Source of the DNA: UBA7236 sp964638865
Lineage (GTDB): Bacteria > Bacteroidota > Bacteroidia > Chitinophagales > BACL12
Direction of reading: 5' to 3'
NCBI GenBank assembly: GCA_964638865.1
Contig: CAZXBG010000076.1
Coordinates: 1 to 19,169, forward strand
DNA length: 19,169 nucleotides
Shown: piece after piece, positions 1 through 6,553 of the stretch
How the letters are laid out: each line of letters starts with the position of its first letter
Position numbering within the stretch: position 1 is the first letter of the stretch
Made by a program: the position numbers and the translations under genes
The notes under the pieces: model-generated
What the model was told of the DNA's origin: nothing
Databases searched by the model: none
The model's input: the letters and a program-made list of their open reading frames with translations, nothing else

Positions 1-14
1 AATCAAACATTGCC

Positions 15-64
15 CGGCTGTTAATTGGTACATTGCTACATTTTCGGCTGTTAATTGGTACATT
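15..64. repeat. 20-bp direct repeat, two copies, 30-bp period
   Basis: Two identical 20-base copies (15-34 and 45-64), each beginning CGGCTGTTAATTGG and ending TACATT, are separated by 10 bases. A third TACATT lies at 37-42, so the tract has a loose short-period structure. It resembles the TACATT/CACATT-type intergenic tandem tracts I associate with Bacteroidota genomes; that comparison is from memory. The end of the second copy leads directly into the ccmB promoter. No function is claimed. Confidence 0.85.
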
Positions 65-94
65 TTCACCTGTCTCAATTTTCAATTAAATTTG
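63..94 (+). promoter_or_regulatory. Bacteroidota-type promoter for ccmB
   Basis: TAAATTTG at 87-94 matches the -7 consensus TAnnTTTG exactly. TTTT at 63-66, 20 bases upstream, is a weak match to the -33 element (TTTG). Only four bases (CTCC) separate the box from the ATG at 99, so the predicted transcription start falls at or next to the start codon and the mRNA may be leaderless. Confidence 0.55.
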
Positions 95-98
95 CTCC

Positions 99-758
99 AT
101 GCAATTCTGGCCCTCCGTTTTCACCCTTTTCAAAAAAGACCTCCTTTTTGAAATGCGGCAGAAATATGCCATTAGCGGAATCATGTTATACATGTTTTGC
201 ATCGTTTTTATCATTTTTATGACCTTTAACGAGGTTCGCGGACCCGTTTGGGTAGTGCTATTTTGGATAGTGATACTTTTTACAGCAGTTAATGCCGTTG
301 CAAAAAGTTTTTTACAGGAAAGTCCAGGCCGGCAGTTGTATTATTATACCCTCGCTAGTCCTCAGGCGATAATTCTCGCTAAGATTTTTTACAATATATG
401 TGTTATGTTGTTTTTATCTGCTGTTGCGCTGTTGTTTTACAGAATTACCTCAGGATATCCCATTATTGACAACAGATCCTTTTTATTCGCGCTTGCACTG
501 GGTGCAATTGCCCTCGCAACAACCTTTTCGATGATCTCCGCAATTGCTTCCAAAGCCTCTAACAGCGGTACTTTGATGGCAATCCTCTCCTTCCCTATGC
601 TCATCCCGATTTTGCTCATACTCATCAGAATTTCACTGAACGCATTGCAGCAAAACAATCTTATGGTAAATGCTCAAGATCTTTTGTATTTGTTGGGATT
701 AAATGTGCTCATAATTGCTATGGCTCTTATTTTATTTCCTTACCTTTGGCGCGACTAA
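99..758 (+). CDS. ccmB: Heme exporter CcmB
   Basis: This is the membrane subunit of the CcmABC ABC transporter, which acts with CcmC and CcmD in releasing heme to the chaperone CcmE for c-type cytochrome maturation outside the inner membrane. The protein is 219 residues, close to the roughly 220 usual for CcmB. It starts with the typical amphipathic stretch (FTLFKKDLLFEMRQKYAIS, about residues 8-26) followed by about six hydrophobic segments. The ATPase CcmA is not in the window; it could lie just upstream of position 1, or elsewhere. ccmC follows after 44 bases. The ATG at 99 is chosen because it begins the conserved N-terminus and lies four bases after a -7 box. Family assignment is firm; the exact transport role is inferred from the family. 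Confidence 0.87.
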   Translation: MQFWPSVFTLFKKDLLFEMRQKYAISGIMLYMFCIVFIIFMTFNEVRGPVWVVLFWIVILFTAVNAVAKSFLQESPGRQLYYYTLASPQAIILAKIFYNICVMLFLSAVALLFYRITSGYPIIDNRSFLFALALGAIALATTFSMISAIASKASNSGTLMAILSFPMLIPILLILIRISLNALQQNNLMVNAQDLLYLLGLNVLIIAMALILFPYLWRD

Positions 759-759
759 G

Positions 760-780
760 AAAACAGATTTAACCTGTTTT
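760..780 (+). other. Intercistronic hairpin between ccmB and ccmC
   Basis: AAAACAG (760-766) pairs with CTGTTTT (774-780), giving a 7-bp stem with a 7-base loop, two bases after the ccmB stop codon. It is AT-rich and the T-run is largely inside the stem, so it is a weak terminator at best. It could trim or attenuate the transcript between the two genes. Confidence 0.35.
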
Positions 781-802
781 TGAGGAAAAAGTTGATTTTA
801 GA

Positions 803-1495
803 ATGCTGAAACAGTTGCATAAAAGGTGGTGGAAGGTGCTTGGAATTATTCTGCTGGCTTACACCTTTATCGTTGGATTATTGATCAAAACCCCTGATGT
901 TCCGCTTTTACACGAAACTGTCAGAAATCTTTTCTTCCATGTTCCCTGCTGGTTTGCCATGATATTATTAATGCTGATCTCTTTGGTATACAGTATCAAA
1001 TTTCTCAGGACAGGAAAAAAAATATATGATTTAGCAGCATTAAATCTCATCAAATCCGCAATGGTATTCGGAGTTCTCGGTTTTATAACAGGCATGCTGT
1101 GGGGGAACTACATTTGGGGTAACCTCATATCCTGGATCACAAATGATGTTAAAACGCTGGGAGCAGCTATCGGATTATTGATTTATTTTGCCTATTTTGT
1201 TTTGAGAGGTTCCATTGAAGATGAAGAAAAAAGAGCAAAGGTTTCTGCCGTTTATAGCATTTTTGCATTTGTATTATTAAATGTTGCAATAAATGTAGTT
1301 CCCCGTTTAACCGATTCTTTACATCCCGGAAGTGGCGGCAATTCGTCATTTACTGTTTATGATCTTGATAGCAGCATGCGCGTTGTATTTTATCCCGCTG
1401 TAATTGCCTATTTTTTATTAGGATGCTGGATCTCCTCCATACTTGTGAGGATAAGTATTTTACATTACAAAAACAATAATATTCCAATTGAATGA
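803..1495 (+). CDS. ccmC: Cytochrome c biogenesis protein CcmC (CcsA/CcmC family)
   Basis: CcmC is an integral membrane heme-handling protein that presents heme to CcmE. The 230-residue protein has about six membrane segments. Two histidines sit where CcmC has its outer heme ligands: H46 in FFHVPCW and H174 in SLHPGSGG. Between them lies the tryptophan-rich loop (about residues 99-114, GMLWGNYIWGNLISW followed by ITND). The classic proteobacterial motif ends in a WxWD pattern, while here it is a looser version ending in ND, which I recall as common in Bacteroidota. The last four bases (ATGA, 1492-1495) overlap the start of the next gene, which implies translational coupling. The low-complexity membrane character makes fine functional distinction from other CcsA-type proteins less certain. 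Confidence 0.85.
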   Translation: MLKQLHKRWWKVLGIILLAYTFIVGLLIKTPDVPLLHETVRNLFFHVPCWFAMILLMLISLVYSIKFLRTGKKIYDLAALNLIKSAMVFGVLGFITGMLWGNYIWGNLISWITNDVKTLGAAIGLLIYFAYFVLRGSIEDEEKRAKVSAVYSIFAFVLLNVAINVVPRLTDSLHPGSGGNSSFTVYDLDSSMRVVFYPAVIAYFLLGCWISSILVRISILHYKNNNIPIE

Positions 1496-1746
1496 AAAAA
1501 GTATTTAAATTTCTTCCTTATATTTTATCATTTCTTTTTTTGATTTCAGAGGTTACCTTTGCGCACGCTCAAAATGAGCCGTCAACGAATTCTAACAATA
1601 CTATCGATAATGTATTGAGAAGTAACGGGATGATCTACGTAGTAGTAGGTGTAATTGTTATCATTTTAGCTGGTTTGATTTTATATCTTACCTCCATTGA
1701 TAAAAAGGTTTCAAAACTGGAAAAAGAAATGCATGAAAATAAATAA
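1492..1746 (+). CDS. ccmD: CcmD-like small membrane protein
   Basis: This 84-residue protein starts in the ATGA overlap with ccmC. It has an N-terminal signal-like segment ending near AHA-QNEP (about residues 1-27), a polar Asn/Ser-rich linker, one strong membrane segment (IYVVVGVIVIILAGLILYL, about residues 48-66), then a charged tail with KKVSKLEKEM suited to a short coiled coil. Size, topology and position right after ccmC fit the CcmD family, which stabilises CcmC and helps release heme-loaded CcmE. Similarity in this family is weak, so context carries most of the weight. The gene is followed at once by a terminator, so ccmE and ccmF are not in this operon. Confidence 0.72.
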   Translation: MKKVFKFLPYILSFLFLISEVTFAHAQNEPSTNSNNTIDNVLRSNGMIYVVVGVIVIILAGLILYLTSIDKKVSKLEKEMHENK

Positions 1747-1776
1747 ACAACTGCATGTAAGTTGTTTTCTTTTTTA
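1745..1776 (+). terminator. Rho-independent terminator after ccmD
   Basis: AAACAACT (1745-1752) pairs with AGTTGTTT (1760-1767), an 8-bp stem with a 7-base loop, followed by TCTTTTTT. The stem overlaps the last bases of the ccmD stop codon. Confidence 0.7.
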
Positions 1777-1832
1777 ATTAATTATTTATTTTATTAACAA
1801 ATTCACAAATCAAAAAAAACCAATATCAATTT

Positions 1833-3242
1833 ATGTCAAATACAAGTTTCTTTCAGAGTGTTGAAAAAAATTTCGAAAAGGCAGCAAATATTACCGGCCA
1901 TCCTCGTGGCCTGCTGGACCAAATCAGAGTATGTAACTCTGTGTATCACATGAAATTTCCTGTAAAGGTAAGAGGCGAGTTTCAGGTAATTGAAGCCTGG
2001 CGCGTGCAACATTCGCAACACCGCACACCAACAAAAGGCGGTATTCGTTACGATTCCATGGTTAATGAGGATGAAGTTATGGCACTTGCCAGTTTAATGA
2101 CCTATAAATGTGCAATTGTAGATGTTCCCTTTGGCGGAGCAAAAGGCGGTATCAAATTAAATCCAAAAGATTTTTCAACTGAAGAATTGGAAAGAATTAC
2201 CAGAAGATATGCAGCGGAATTATGCAAAAGACAAATGTTAGGCCCTGGTCTCGATGTTCCTGCACCTGATTATGGAACAGGGGAAAGAGAAATGAGTTGG
2301 ATAGTGGATACTTATATGGCGTTAAATCCCGGTAATGTGGATGGATATGCATGTGTTACCGGAAAACCTGTTTCACAACACGGAATTAACGGAAGAAGAG
2401 AAGCAACAGGATTAGGTGTTTTTTTCGGAGTGCGTGAAGCTTGTAGTTTTGAAGAGGACATGAAAATAATTGGGCTTACTACGGGATTAAAAGGTAAGAC
2501 CGTTATTGTTCAGGGCTTAGGAAATGTTGGATATTATTCTGCGAAATTTTTTCAGGACGGTGGTGCAATCATCGTCGGTATCGGCGAATATGAAGGTGCA
2601 ATTTATAATGCAAATGGATTGGATGTAGATGCTGTGTTTAATCACAGAAAATCAACAGGTTCTATTTTAAATTTTGAAGGCGCAACCAATTTAGCTGTTA
2701 CCTCTGAAATTTTGGAACAACCATGCGATATTTTAATTCCTGCTGCTTTAGAAAATGTAATTCATGAAGGTAATGCTGCTAAAATAAAAGCAAAGATTAT
2801 TGGTGAAGCCGCGAACGGACCTGTAACATCTGATGCAGATGAAATATTGAATGAAATGGGTGTAATGATAATACCCGATATGTTTTTAAATGCCGGCGGT
2901 GTAACTGTAAGTTATTTTGAATGGCTTGCGAATTTATCGCACGTGCGTTTTGGCCGACTGGAAAAACGATTTGAACAGGGAAGTAATACACGAATAGTAG
3001 ATACTATTGAAGAACTTACCGGTAAAAAACTTACTGCAGCGGAAACCAACAGAATCGTAAAAGGTCCGGATGAGATTGATCTTGTTAGAAGCGGATTAGA
3101 AGAGACTATGATTAATTCTTACCACGCCATAAGAGAAGAATTAAAAAGAAATGACAAATGCACAAATTTAAGAACAGCTGCATTTGTTTTCGCAATCAAT
3201 AAAATTGCAAGCGATTATTTGGCTATGGGTATTTTCCCTTGA
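1833..3242 (+). CDS. gdh: Glutamate dehydrogenase, animal-like hexameric type with antenna-like insert
   Basis: This enzyme catalyses reversible oxidative deamination of glutamate to 2-oxoglutarate and ammonia with NAD(P). The protein is 469 residues. Substrate-site lysines are K68 (KGGIR), K92 (YKCAIVD) and the catalytic K104 (FGGAKGG); the catalytic aspartate is D141 in GPGLDVPAPD. The Rossmann motif QGLGNVG spans 227-233, with an acidic residue E252 at the end of the second strand. The stretches TGEREMSWI and ACVTGKP read very like the animal enzyme. At 361-422 the sequence YFEWLANLSHVRFGRL, an insert, then DLVRSGL corresponds to the mammalian antenna region, which most bacterial enzymes lack. 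It is monocistronic: terminators lie on both sides, and the 86-base upstream gap is very AT-rich with no clear -7 box. Coenzyme preference cannot be read from the sequence. Confidence 0.93.
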   Translation: MSNTSFFQSVEKNFEKAANITGHPRGLLDQIRVCNSVYHMKFPVKVRGEFQVIEAWRVQHSQHRTPTKGGIRYDSMVNEDEVMALASLMTYKCAIVDVPFGGAKGGIKLNPKDFSTEELERITRRYAAELCKRQMLGPGLDVPAPDYGTGEREMSWIVDTYMALNPGNVDGYACVTGKPVSQHGINGRREATGLGVFFGVREACSFEEDMKIIGLTTGLKGKTVIVQGLGNVGYYSAKFFQDGGAIIVGIGEYEGAIYNANGLDVDAVFNHRKSTGSILNFEGATNLAVTSEILEQPCDILIPAALENVIHEGNAAKIKAKIIGEAANGPVTSDADEILNEMGVMIIPDMFLNAGGVTVSYFEWLANLSHVRFGRLEKRFEQGSNTRIVDTIEELTGKKLTAAETNRIVKGPDEIDLVRSGLEETMINSYHAIREELKRNDKCTNLRTAAFVFAINKIASDYLAMGIFP

Positions 3243-3263
3243 TAAATGATCCGATATATTCTG

Positions 3264-3306
3264 AAAGGATCCTTTCCGCCCGCGGTTAGGATCCTTTTAT
3301 TTTTAG
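3264..3306 (+). terminator. Rho-independent terminator after glutamate dehydrogenase
   Basis: AAAGGATCC (3264-3272) pairs perfectly with GGATCCTTT (3289-3297). The 16-base loop can add a small CCG/CGG pairing. A TTTTATTTTT tract follows the stem. Confidence 0.85.
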
Positions 3307-3377
3307 AAAATATCAGGTTGCCATGAATTTGTATTAACTTTATAGTCACTAACATCTTACAAATAAATATTCATAAT

Positions 3378-3812
3378 ATGAAAACGACCCTAATCCTTTT
3401 AGTTGCTTTTATTTCCTTTACTGCATGTGGCAAAAAAACCTCAGAGGTAAAGGAAACCAATACCGGTAATTCGGATAGTACAAATATTTCAATTTCGAAT
3501 GACGATTCCGCAGAAATAAAAATAACAGTAAATGGCGAAGAGGTAGTAATTCAACCTAAAAAAGAGACAACACCACCAGCTACAATAGAAGACGATATGC
3601 AAACAGGAGTTATCTTTAAAAAGGCAGATGCCTATATCATTCGCGAAACTTTGCCGAGTGGCGTAATTGTTGATTATTACGCGGAAAATTTGGGTGATGA
3701 ATTTAAAAAAGAAGGTTTGCGGGTAAAATTTAAAGGCACCTTGTTAGAAATTCCTTCCAACGTTCGCATGATAGGAAAACCAATAAAACTCACAAAAATT
3801 ATGAAAGCATAA
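3378..3812 (+). CDS. Small putative lipoprotein of unknown function
   Basis: The 144-residue protein has a lipoprotein signal peptide: hydrophobic segment LILLVAFISF, then a lipobox FTAC with C17 as the likely lipidated cysteine, followed by GKK. Residues 18-75 are low-complexity and rich in Thr, Asn, Ser, Asp and Glu, like a flexible tether. The C-terminal part (about 78-144) looks like a compact beta-rich domain, ending in GLRVKFKGTLLEIPSNVRMIGKPIKLTKI. I recall similar endings in other Bacteroidota lipoproteins but cannot name a function. A TAnnTTTA-like box (TAACTTTA, 3335-3342) 35 bases upstream is a possible promoter. The gene stands alone, 135 bases after the gdh gene. Confidence 0.75.
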   Translation: MKTTLILLVAFISFTACGKKTSEVKETNTGNSDSTNISISNDDSAEIKITVNGEEVVIQPKKETTPPATIEDDMQTGVIFKKADAYIIRETLPSGVIVDYYAENLGDEFKKEGLRVKFKGTLLEIPSNVRMIGKPIKLTKIMKA

Positions 3813-3974
3813 TTAGAAAAGGAACTTAGATTCACCCTTCTAAATTTAAAATGCAAGTTGAAATTGCACTTGTGCAACATCATTTATATCCTTTCTTGAA
3901 ATAAAATTATATAAATAATTTTACGATGTAGTGTAACTTACGATCTTCTCAAACGTCACGGTCAAAATAACTTT

Positions 3975-4805
3975 ATGAGATTAATTTATATAATCCTTTT
4001 TATATTTCTGATAAATAACGCATTTTCCCAAGTGTATTCCGGCATGGTAAAAGATGTTTCCACAGATCTTCCACTGGCCTTTGTAAATATTGGAATACCA
4101 AAAAAAGCAACGGGAACGGTATCGCAATTTGATGGTACTTTTCATTTGAATATTCCTGAAGCAAATATATCCGACACGCTGAGAATTTCGATGATAGGAT
4201 ATAAAACTCTCCAAATACCGGTTAAAATATTTCTTTCCGATTTTGCAAATACGAATAAAGCAATAACACTGGAACCGGATATAAAAGCATTGACAGAAGT
4301 TGTAATCAGACCCAGAAATATGAAAGAGGTTATACTTGGAAATGAAAATAATTCTCCAAATGTTTCAGCAGGATTTTTGACAGATGATCTTGGTTCCGAA
4401 TTGGGAACCGTGATGAACTTAAAGGATGGTAAAACCTATTATTTAAAATCCTGCGGTTTCAACTTTGCGAAGGTTAATTTTGACAGCATAATTTTCAGAG
4501 TAAATATTTATGATCTTGAAGGCGGTCTTCCGGGTGAATTGCTCATTTCCCTTCCAATTTATGTTACGGTGTATCGCGATCAGAGAAATGTTGTTGTTGA
4601 CCTTTACCCTTACGATATAAAAGTAGACGATGATTTTGTTTTATCGCTCGAATGGTTGCAGGATCTTCCGGATAAAACTAATGCCGTGATGTTTTGTGCC
4701 GGTTTCTTCGGGAATAAGGTTGTTTTTCGTCAAACAAGCCAGGCAAATTGGGCCGGATTCCCCCTCGGTATAGGAATTTGGTGCAAAGCCGAATTTGAGA
4801 AGTAG
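3975..4805 (+). CDS. Exported protein with carboxypeptidase-like regulatory domain
   Basis: The 276-residue protein begins with a clear signal peptide (MRLIYIILFIFLINNAFSQ, likely cut after residue 18). Residues about 20-100 form a carboxypeptidase-D-like regulatory (CarboxypepD_reg-like) beta-sandwich: the pattern runs V-x-G-x-V-x-D with LPLAFVNIGI, TGTVSQFDGTFHLNIP, and ISMIGYKT. This domain is common at the N-terminus of TonB-dependent receptors, but no barrel follows here. The C-terminal 150 residues (from about RNMKEVILGN) contain beta-rich text such as SIIFRVNIYDLEGGLPGELL and FVLSLEWLQDLPDK, a module I cannot assign to a function. The periplasm or cell surface is the likely location. 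It is a stand-alone gene with 162 non-coding bases before it and 67 after. Confidence 0.8.
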   Translation: MRLIYIILFIFLINNAFSQVYSGMVKDVSTDLPLAFVNIGIPKKATGTVSQFDGTFHLNIPEANISDTLRISMIGYKTLQIPVKIFLSDFANTNKAITLEPDIKALTEVVIRPRNMKEVILGNENNSPNVSAGFLTDDLGSELGTVMNLKDGKTYYLKSCGFNFAKVNFDSIIFRVNIYDLEGGLPGELLISLPIYVTVYRDQRNVVVDLYPYDIKVDDDFVLSLEWLQDLPDKTNAVMFCAGFFGNKVVFRQTSQANWAGFPLGIGIWCKAEFEK

Positions 4806-4837
4806 TTTTTTAATACCCATTTCTTCTATAAAAAACA

Positions 4838-4868
4838 TTTATAGTTTTTGAGTTCATGCGTATCTTTG
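4838..4868 (+). promoter_or_regulatory. Bacteroidota-type promoter for the ureohydrolase gene
   Basis: TATCTTTG at 4861-4868 matches TAnnTTTG exactly. TTTA at 4838-4841, 19 bases upstream, is an approximate -33 element. The box is followed by CGCC and then the ATG at 4873, the same four-base geometry as at ccmB, again suggesting a leaderless message. Confidence 0.55.
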
Positions 4869-4872
4869 CGCC

Positions 4873-5931
4873 ATGGAAGAAAATCAGTCGAAATCAGATA
4901 AAATTGCATCATTCGATGCCAGCGGCGTTGGTGTTTCAAATAACCAATTATTCGGGCTCCCTTTTACCTATGCCGAAAGTGAACTTATTTTATTTTCAGT
5001 TCCTTGGGAAGCAACAGTTTCTTACCGGGATGGAACAGCCAAAGGTCCTGAAGCAATTTTAAAAGCTTCTACACAAGTTGATTTATACGACAACGACAAT
5101 CCCAACGGATGGCATTCCGGTATTTATACCAATAAATTTTTTGCCTCTTTAAAAAAGAAAAATGGAGAAATACGAAAAGTAGCGTCCACCTATATAAAAT
5201 CATTAGAGAAAGGAAAAGCAATAAATACAGCATCTGTTTTAGACGTAGTAAATGCTGCTTGTGAAAAAATGAATAAACAGGTAAAAACGGAAGCTACCAA
5301 GATTCTAAATGACAATAAAATTCCGGGATTAATTGGAGGCGATCACAGCACACCACTTGGATTAATGGAAGCCCTGGGCGAAAAACACGGAGGTTTTGGT
5401 ATTTTACAAATAGATGCACATGCCGATCTTCGAGAGGCCTATGAAGGATTTACCTATTCACATGCCAGTATCATGTTCAATGCCTTAAAAATTGAAAATG
5501 TGAAAAAACTGGTGCAGGTTGGAGTAAGAGATATTTGTGATGATGAAATAAATATTATTGATAGTTCAGATCGCAGAGTTGTGACTTTCTTTGACTACGA
5601 ATTAAAAAATGCAATGTTCAACGGAATTCAATGGTCAACAATTTGTCGCCAGATTGTAGAAGAATTACCGAAGAATGTTTACATTAGTTTTGATATTGAT
5701 GGATTAGTTCAAACATTCTGCCCTAATACCGGTACGCCAGTTCCGGGAGGGTTGTTATATGAACAGGCAATTTATTTATTAAATGAAATTATTACATCCG
5801 GCCGCATAATAATTGGTTTTGATATTGTAGAAGTTGCACCGGGAGCCGATGAGTGGGATGCAATTGTTGGTGCGCGATTATTATACAAATTATGCAACCT
5901 CGCATTAAAAAGTAATGTCCAAATTGTGTAA
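4873..5931 (+). CDS. Arginase/agmatinase-family ureohydrolase (possibly formimidoylglutamase)
   Basis: Enzymes of this family use a binuclear manganese centre to hydrolyse guanidino-type groups on arginine, agmatine or formimidoylglutamate. The 352-residue protein carries all core metal motifs: GGDHS (155-159, ligand H158), DAHAD (181-185), SFDID (272-276, ligands D274 and D276), and a late acidic residue E320 in GFDIVEVAPG. The block after the second motif, LREAYEGFTYSHAS, reads more like agmatinase-type members than eukaryotic arginase; the substrate stays open. One oddity: the family's normally strict DP pair after SFDxDxL is replaced by V279-Q280, while the following CPNTGTPVPGG is intact. 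An in-frame start at 4873 is supported by a -7 box four bases upstream. The 3' end overlaps the next gene by 17 bases. Confidence 0.85.
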   Translation: MEENQSKSDKIASFDASGVGVSNNQLFGLPFTYAESELILFSVPWEATVSYRDGTAKGPEAILKASTQVDLYDNDNPNGWHSGIYTNKFFASLKKKNGEIRKVASTYIKSLEKGKAINTASVLDVVNAACEKMNKQVKTEATKILNDNKIPGLIGGDHSTPLGLMEALGEKHGGFGILQIDAHADLREAYEGFTYSHASIMFNALKIENVKKLVQVGVRDICDDEINIIDSSDRRVVTFFDYELKNAMFNGIQWSTICRQIVEELPKNVYISFDIDGLVQTFCPNTGTPVPGGLLYEQAIYLLNEIITSGRIIIGFDIVEVAPGADEWDAIVGARLLYKLCNLALKSNVQIV

Positions 5932-6496
5932 TAAAATATTATTTGTTTTGGTTTGCATTTTTTTTTGTGCATGCAAATCACCATTAGAAAAAATATCTTC
6001 TATACCAATAACAGATTTATATAATGAGGAGATCACACTTTCTGAAATCTCTGACCATACAGCAACAGTAATAACATTTTTAAGCCCTGAATGTCCCTTA
6101 AGCGAAAATTATACAAAGACCTTAAATGATATTCAACAGGAATTTAAAGGGAAGAATATTGATTTTATTAATATTTTTCCGGGCACATTTTACAGTGCTG
6201 AAGAAATTCATTCATTTATCAAAACCTATAATTTAAAACTAAATAATTTGCCGGATAAAAAATTATTACTGGTAAAATATTTGAATGCAAGTATAACCCC
6301 TGAAGTATTTGTTTTGAACAATAAAGGATCCGTGGTTTACAGCGGCGCCATCGACAACTGGGCAATTGACCTCGGTGAAAAACGGCAGGTAATTACCGAA
6401 TTTTATTTAAAGGATGCTTTAAATGCAATACTGCAAAATAAAAAGATAACGATATCAAAAACCAAGGCCGTTGGATGTTTCATTGAAACAGATTAA
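5915..6496 (+). CDS. Redoxin/thioredoxin-fold lipoprotein with CPxS site
   Basis: The 193-residue protein has a lipoprotein signal peptide with lipobox FCAC (C20 lipidated). The rest is a thioredoxin fold: strand TATVITFLSPECPLSENY places C60 at the active site in a CPLS rather than CxxC arrangement, and the cis-proline loop is at ASITPEVFVLN (P129). A second cysteine, C188 in KAVGCFIE near the end, could be the resolving partner. The single active cysteine plus the C-terminal GC motif is the pattern of AhpC/TSA-like redoxins that I recall being fused to cytochrome/copper monooxygenase domains in other phyla. Here it is separate, directly upstream of such a protein. It overlaps the ureohydrolase end by 17 bases; TTG at 5924 is an alternative start. 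Role inferred: redox or metal handling for the next gene's product. Confidence 0.78.
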   Translation: MSKLCNKILFVLVCIFFCACKSPLEKISSIPITDLYNEEITLSEISDHTATVITFLSPECPLSENYTKTLNDIQQEFKGKNIDFINIFPGTFYSAEEIHSFIKTYNLKLNNLPDKKLLLVKYLNASITPEVFVLNNKGSVVYSGAIDNWAIDLGEKRQVITEFYLKDALNAILQNKKITISKTKAVGCFIETD

Positions 6497-6510
6497 TATA
6501 TTAAAAGAGC

Positions 6511-6519
6511 AAAGGAGGT
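6511..6519 (+). other. Perfect anti-SD match without a correctly spaced start
   Basis: AAAGGAGGT is fully complementary to the 16S rRNA 3' end, but the nearest start codon is a TTG at 6521, only two bases from the GGAGG core, opening an 8-codon reading frame (stop at 6545). The real gene starts 34 bases downstream at 6554. It may be chance, a decayed start, or a standby or leader site. Confidence 0.4.
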
Positions 6520-6553
6520 ATTGCTTAAAAAGAAATTACTATTTTAGCATCCA

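Noticed and set aside
3813..3974. Possible terminator or small RNA after the 3378-3812 lipoprotein gene
   Set aside because: Only short imperfect pairings (such as CAAGT/ACTTG) without a following T-run; not enough to support a feature.
3968..3975. TAACTTTA, a near-match to the -7 box, at the start of the carboxypeptidase-like domain protein
   Set aside because: It overlaps the ATG at 3975, so transcription would begin inside the signal peptide, and the next ATG comes after the signal peptide. The signal peptide makes the 3975 start secure, so the box is likely chance.
4856..5062. 68-codon frame starting at ATG 4856
   Set aside because: Different frame within the ureohydrolase gene, starting upstream of the predicted promoter box; no protein family seen.
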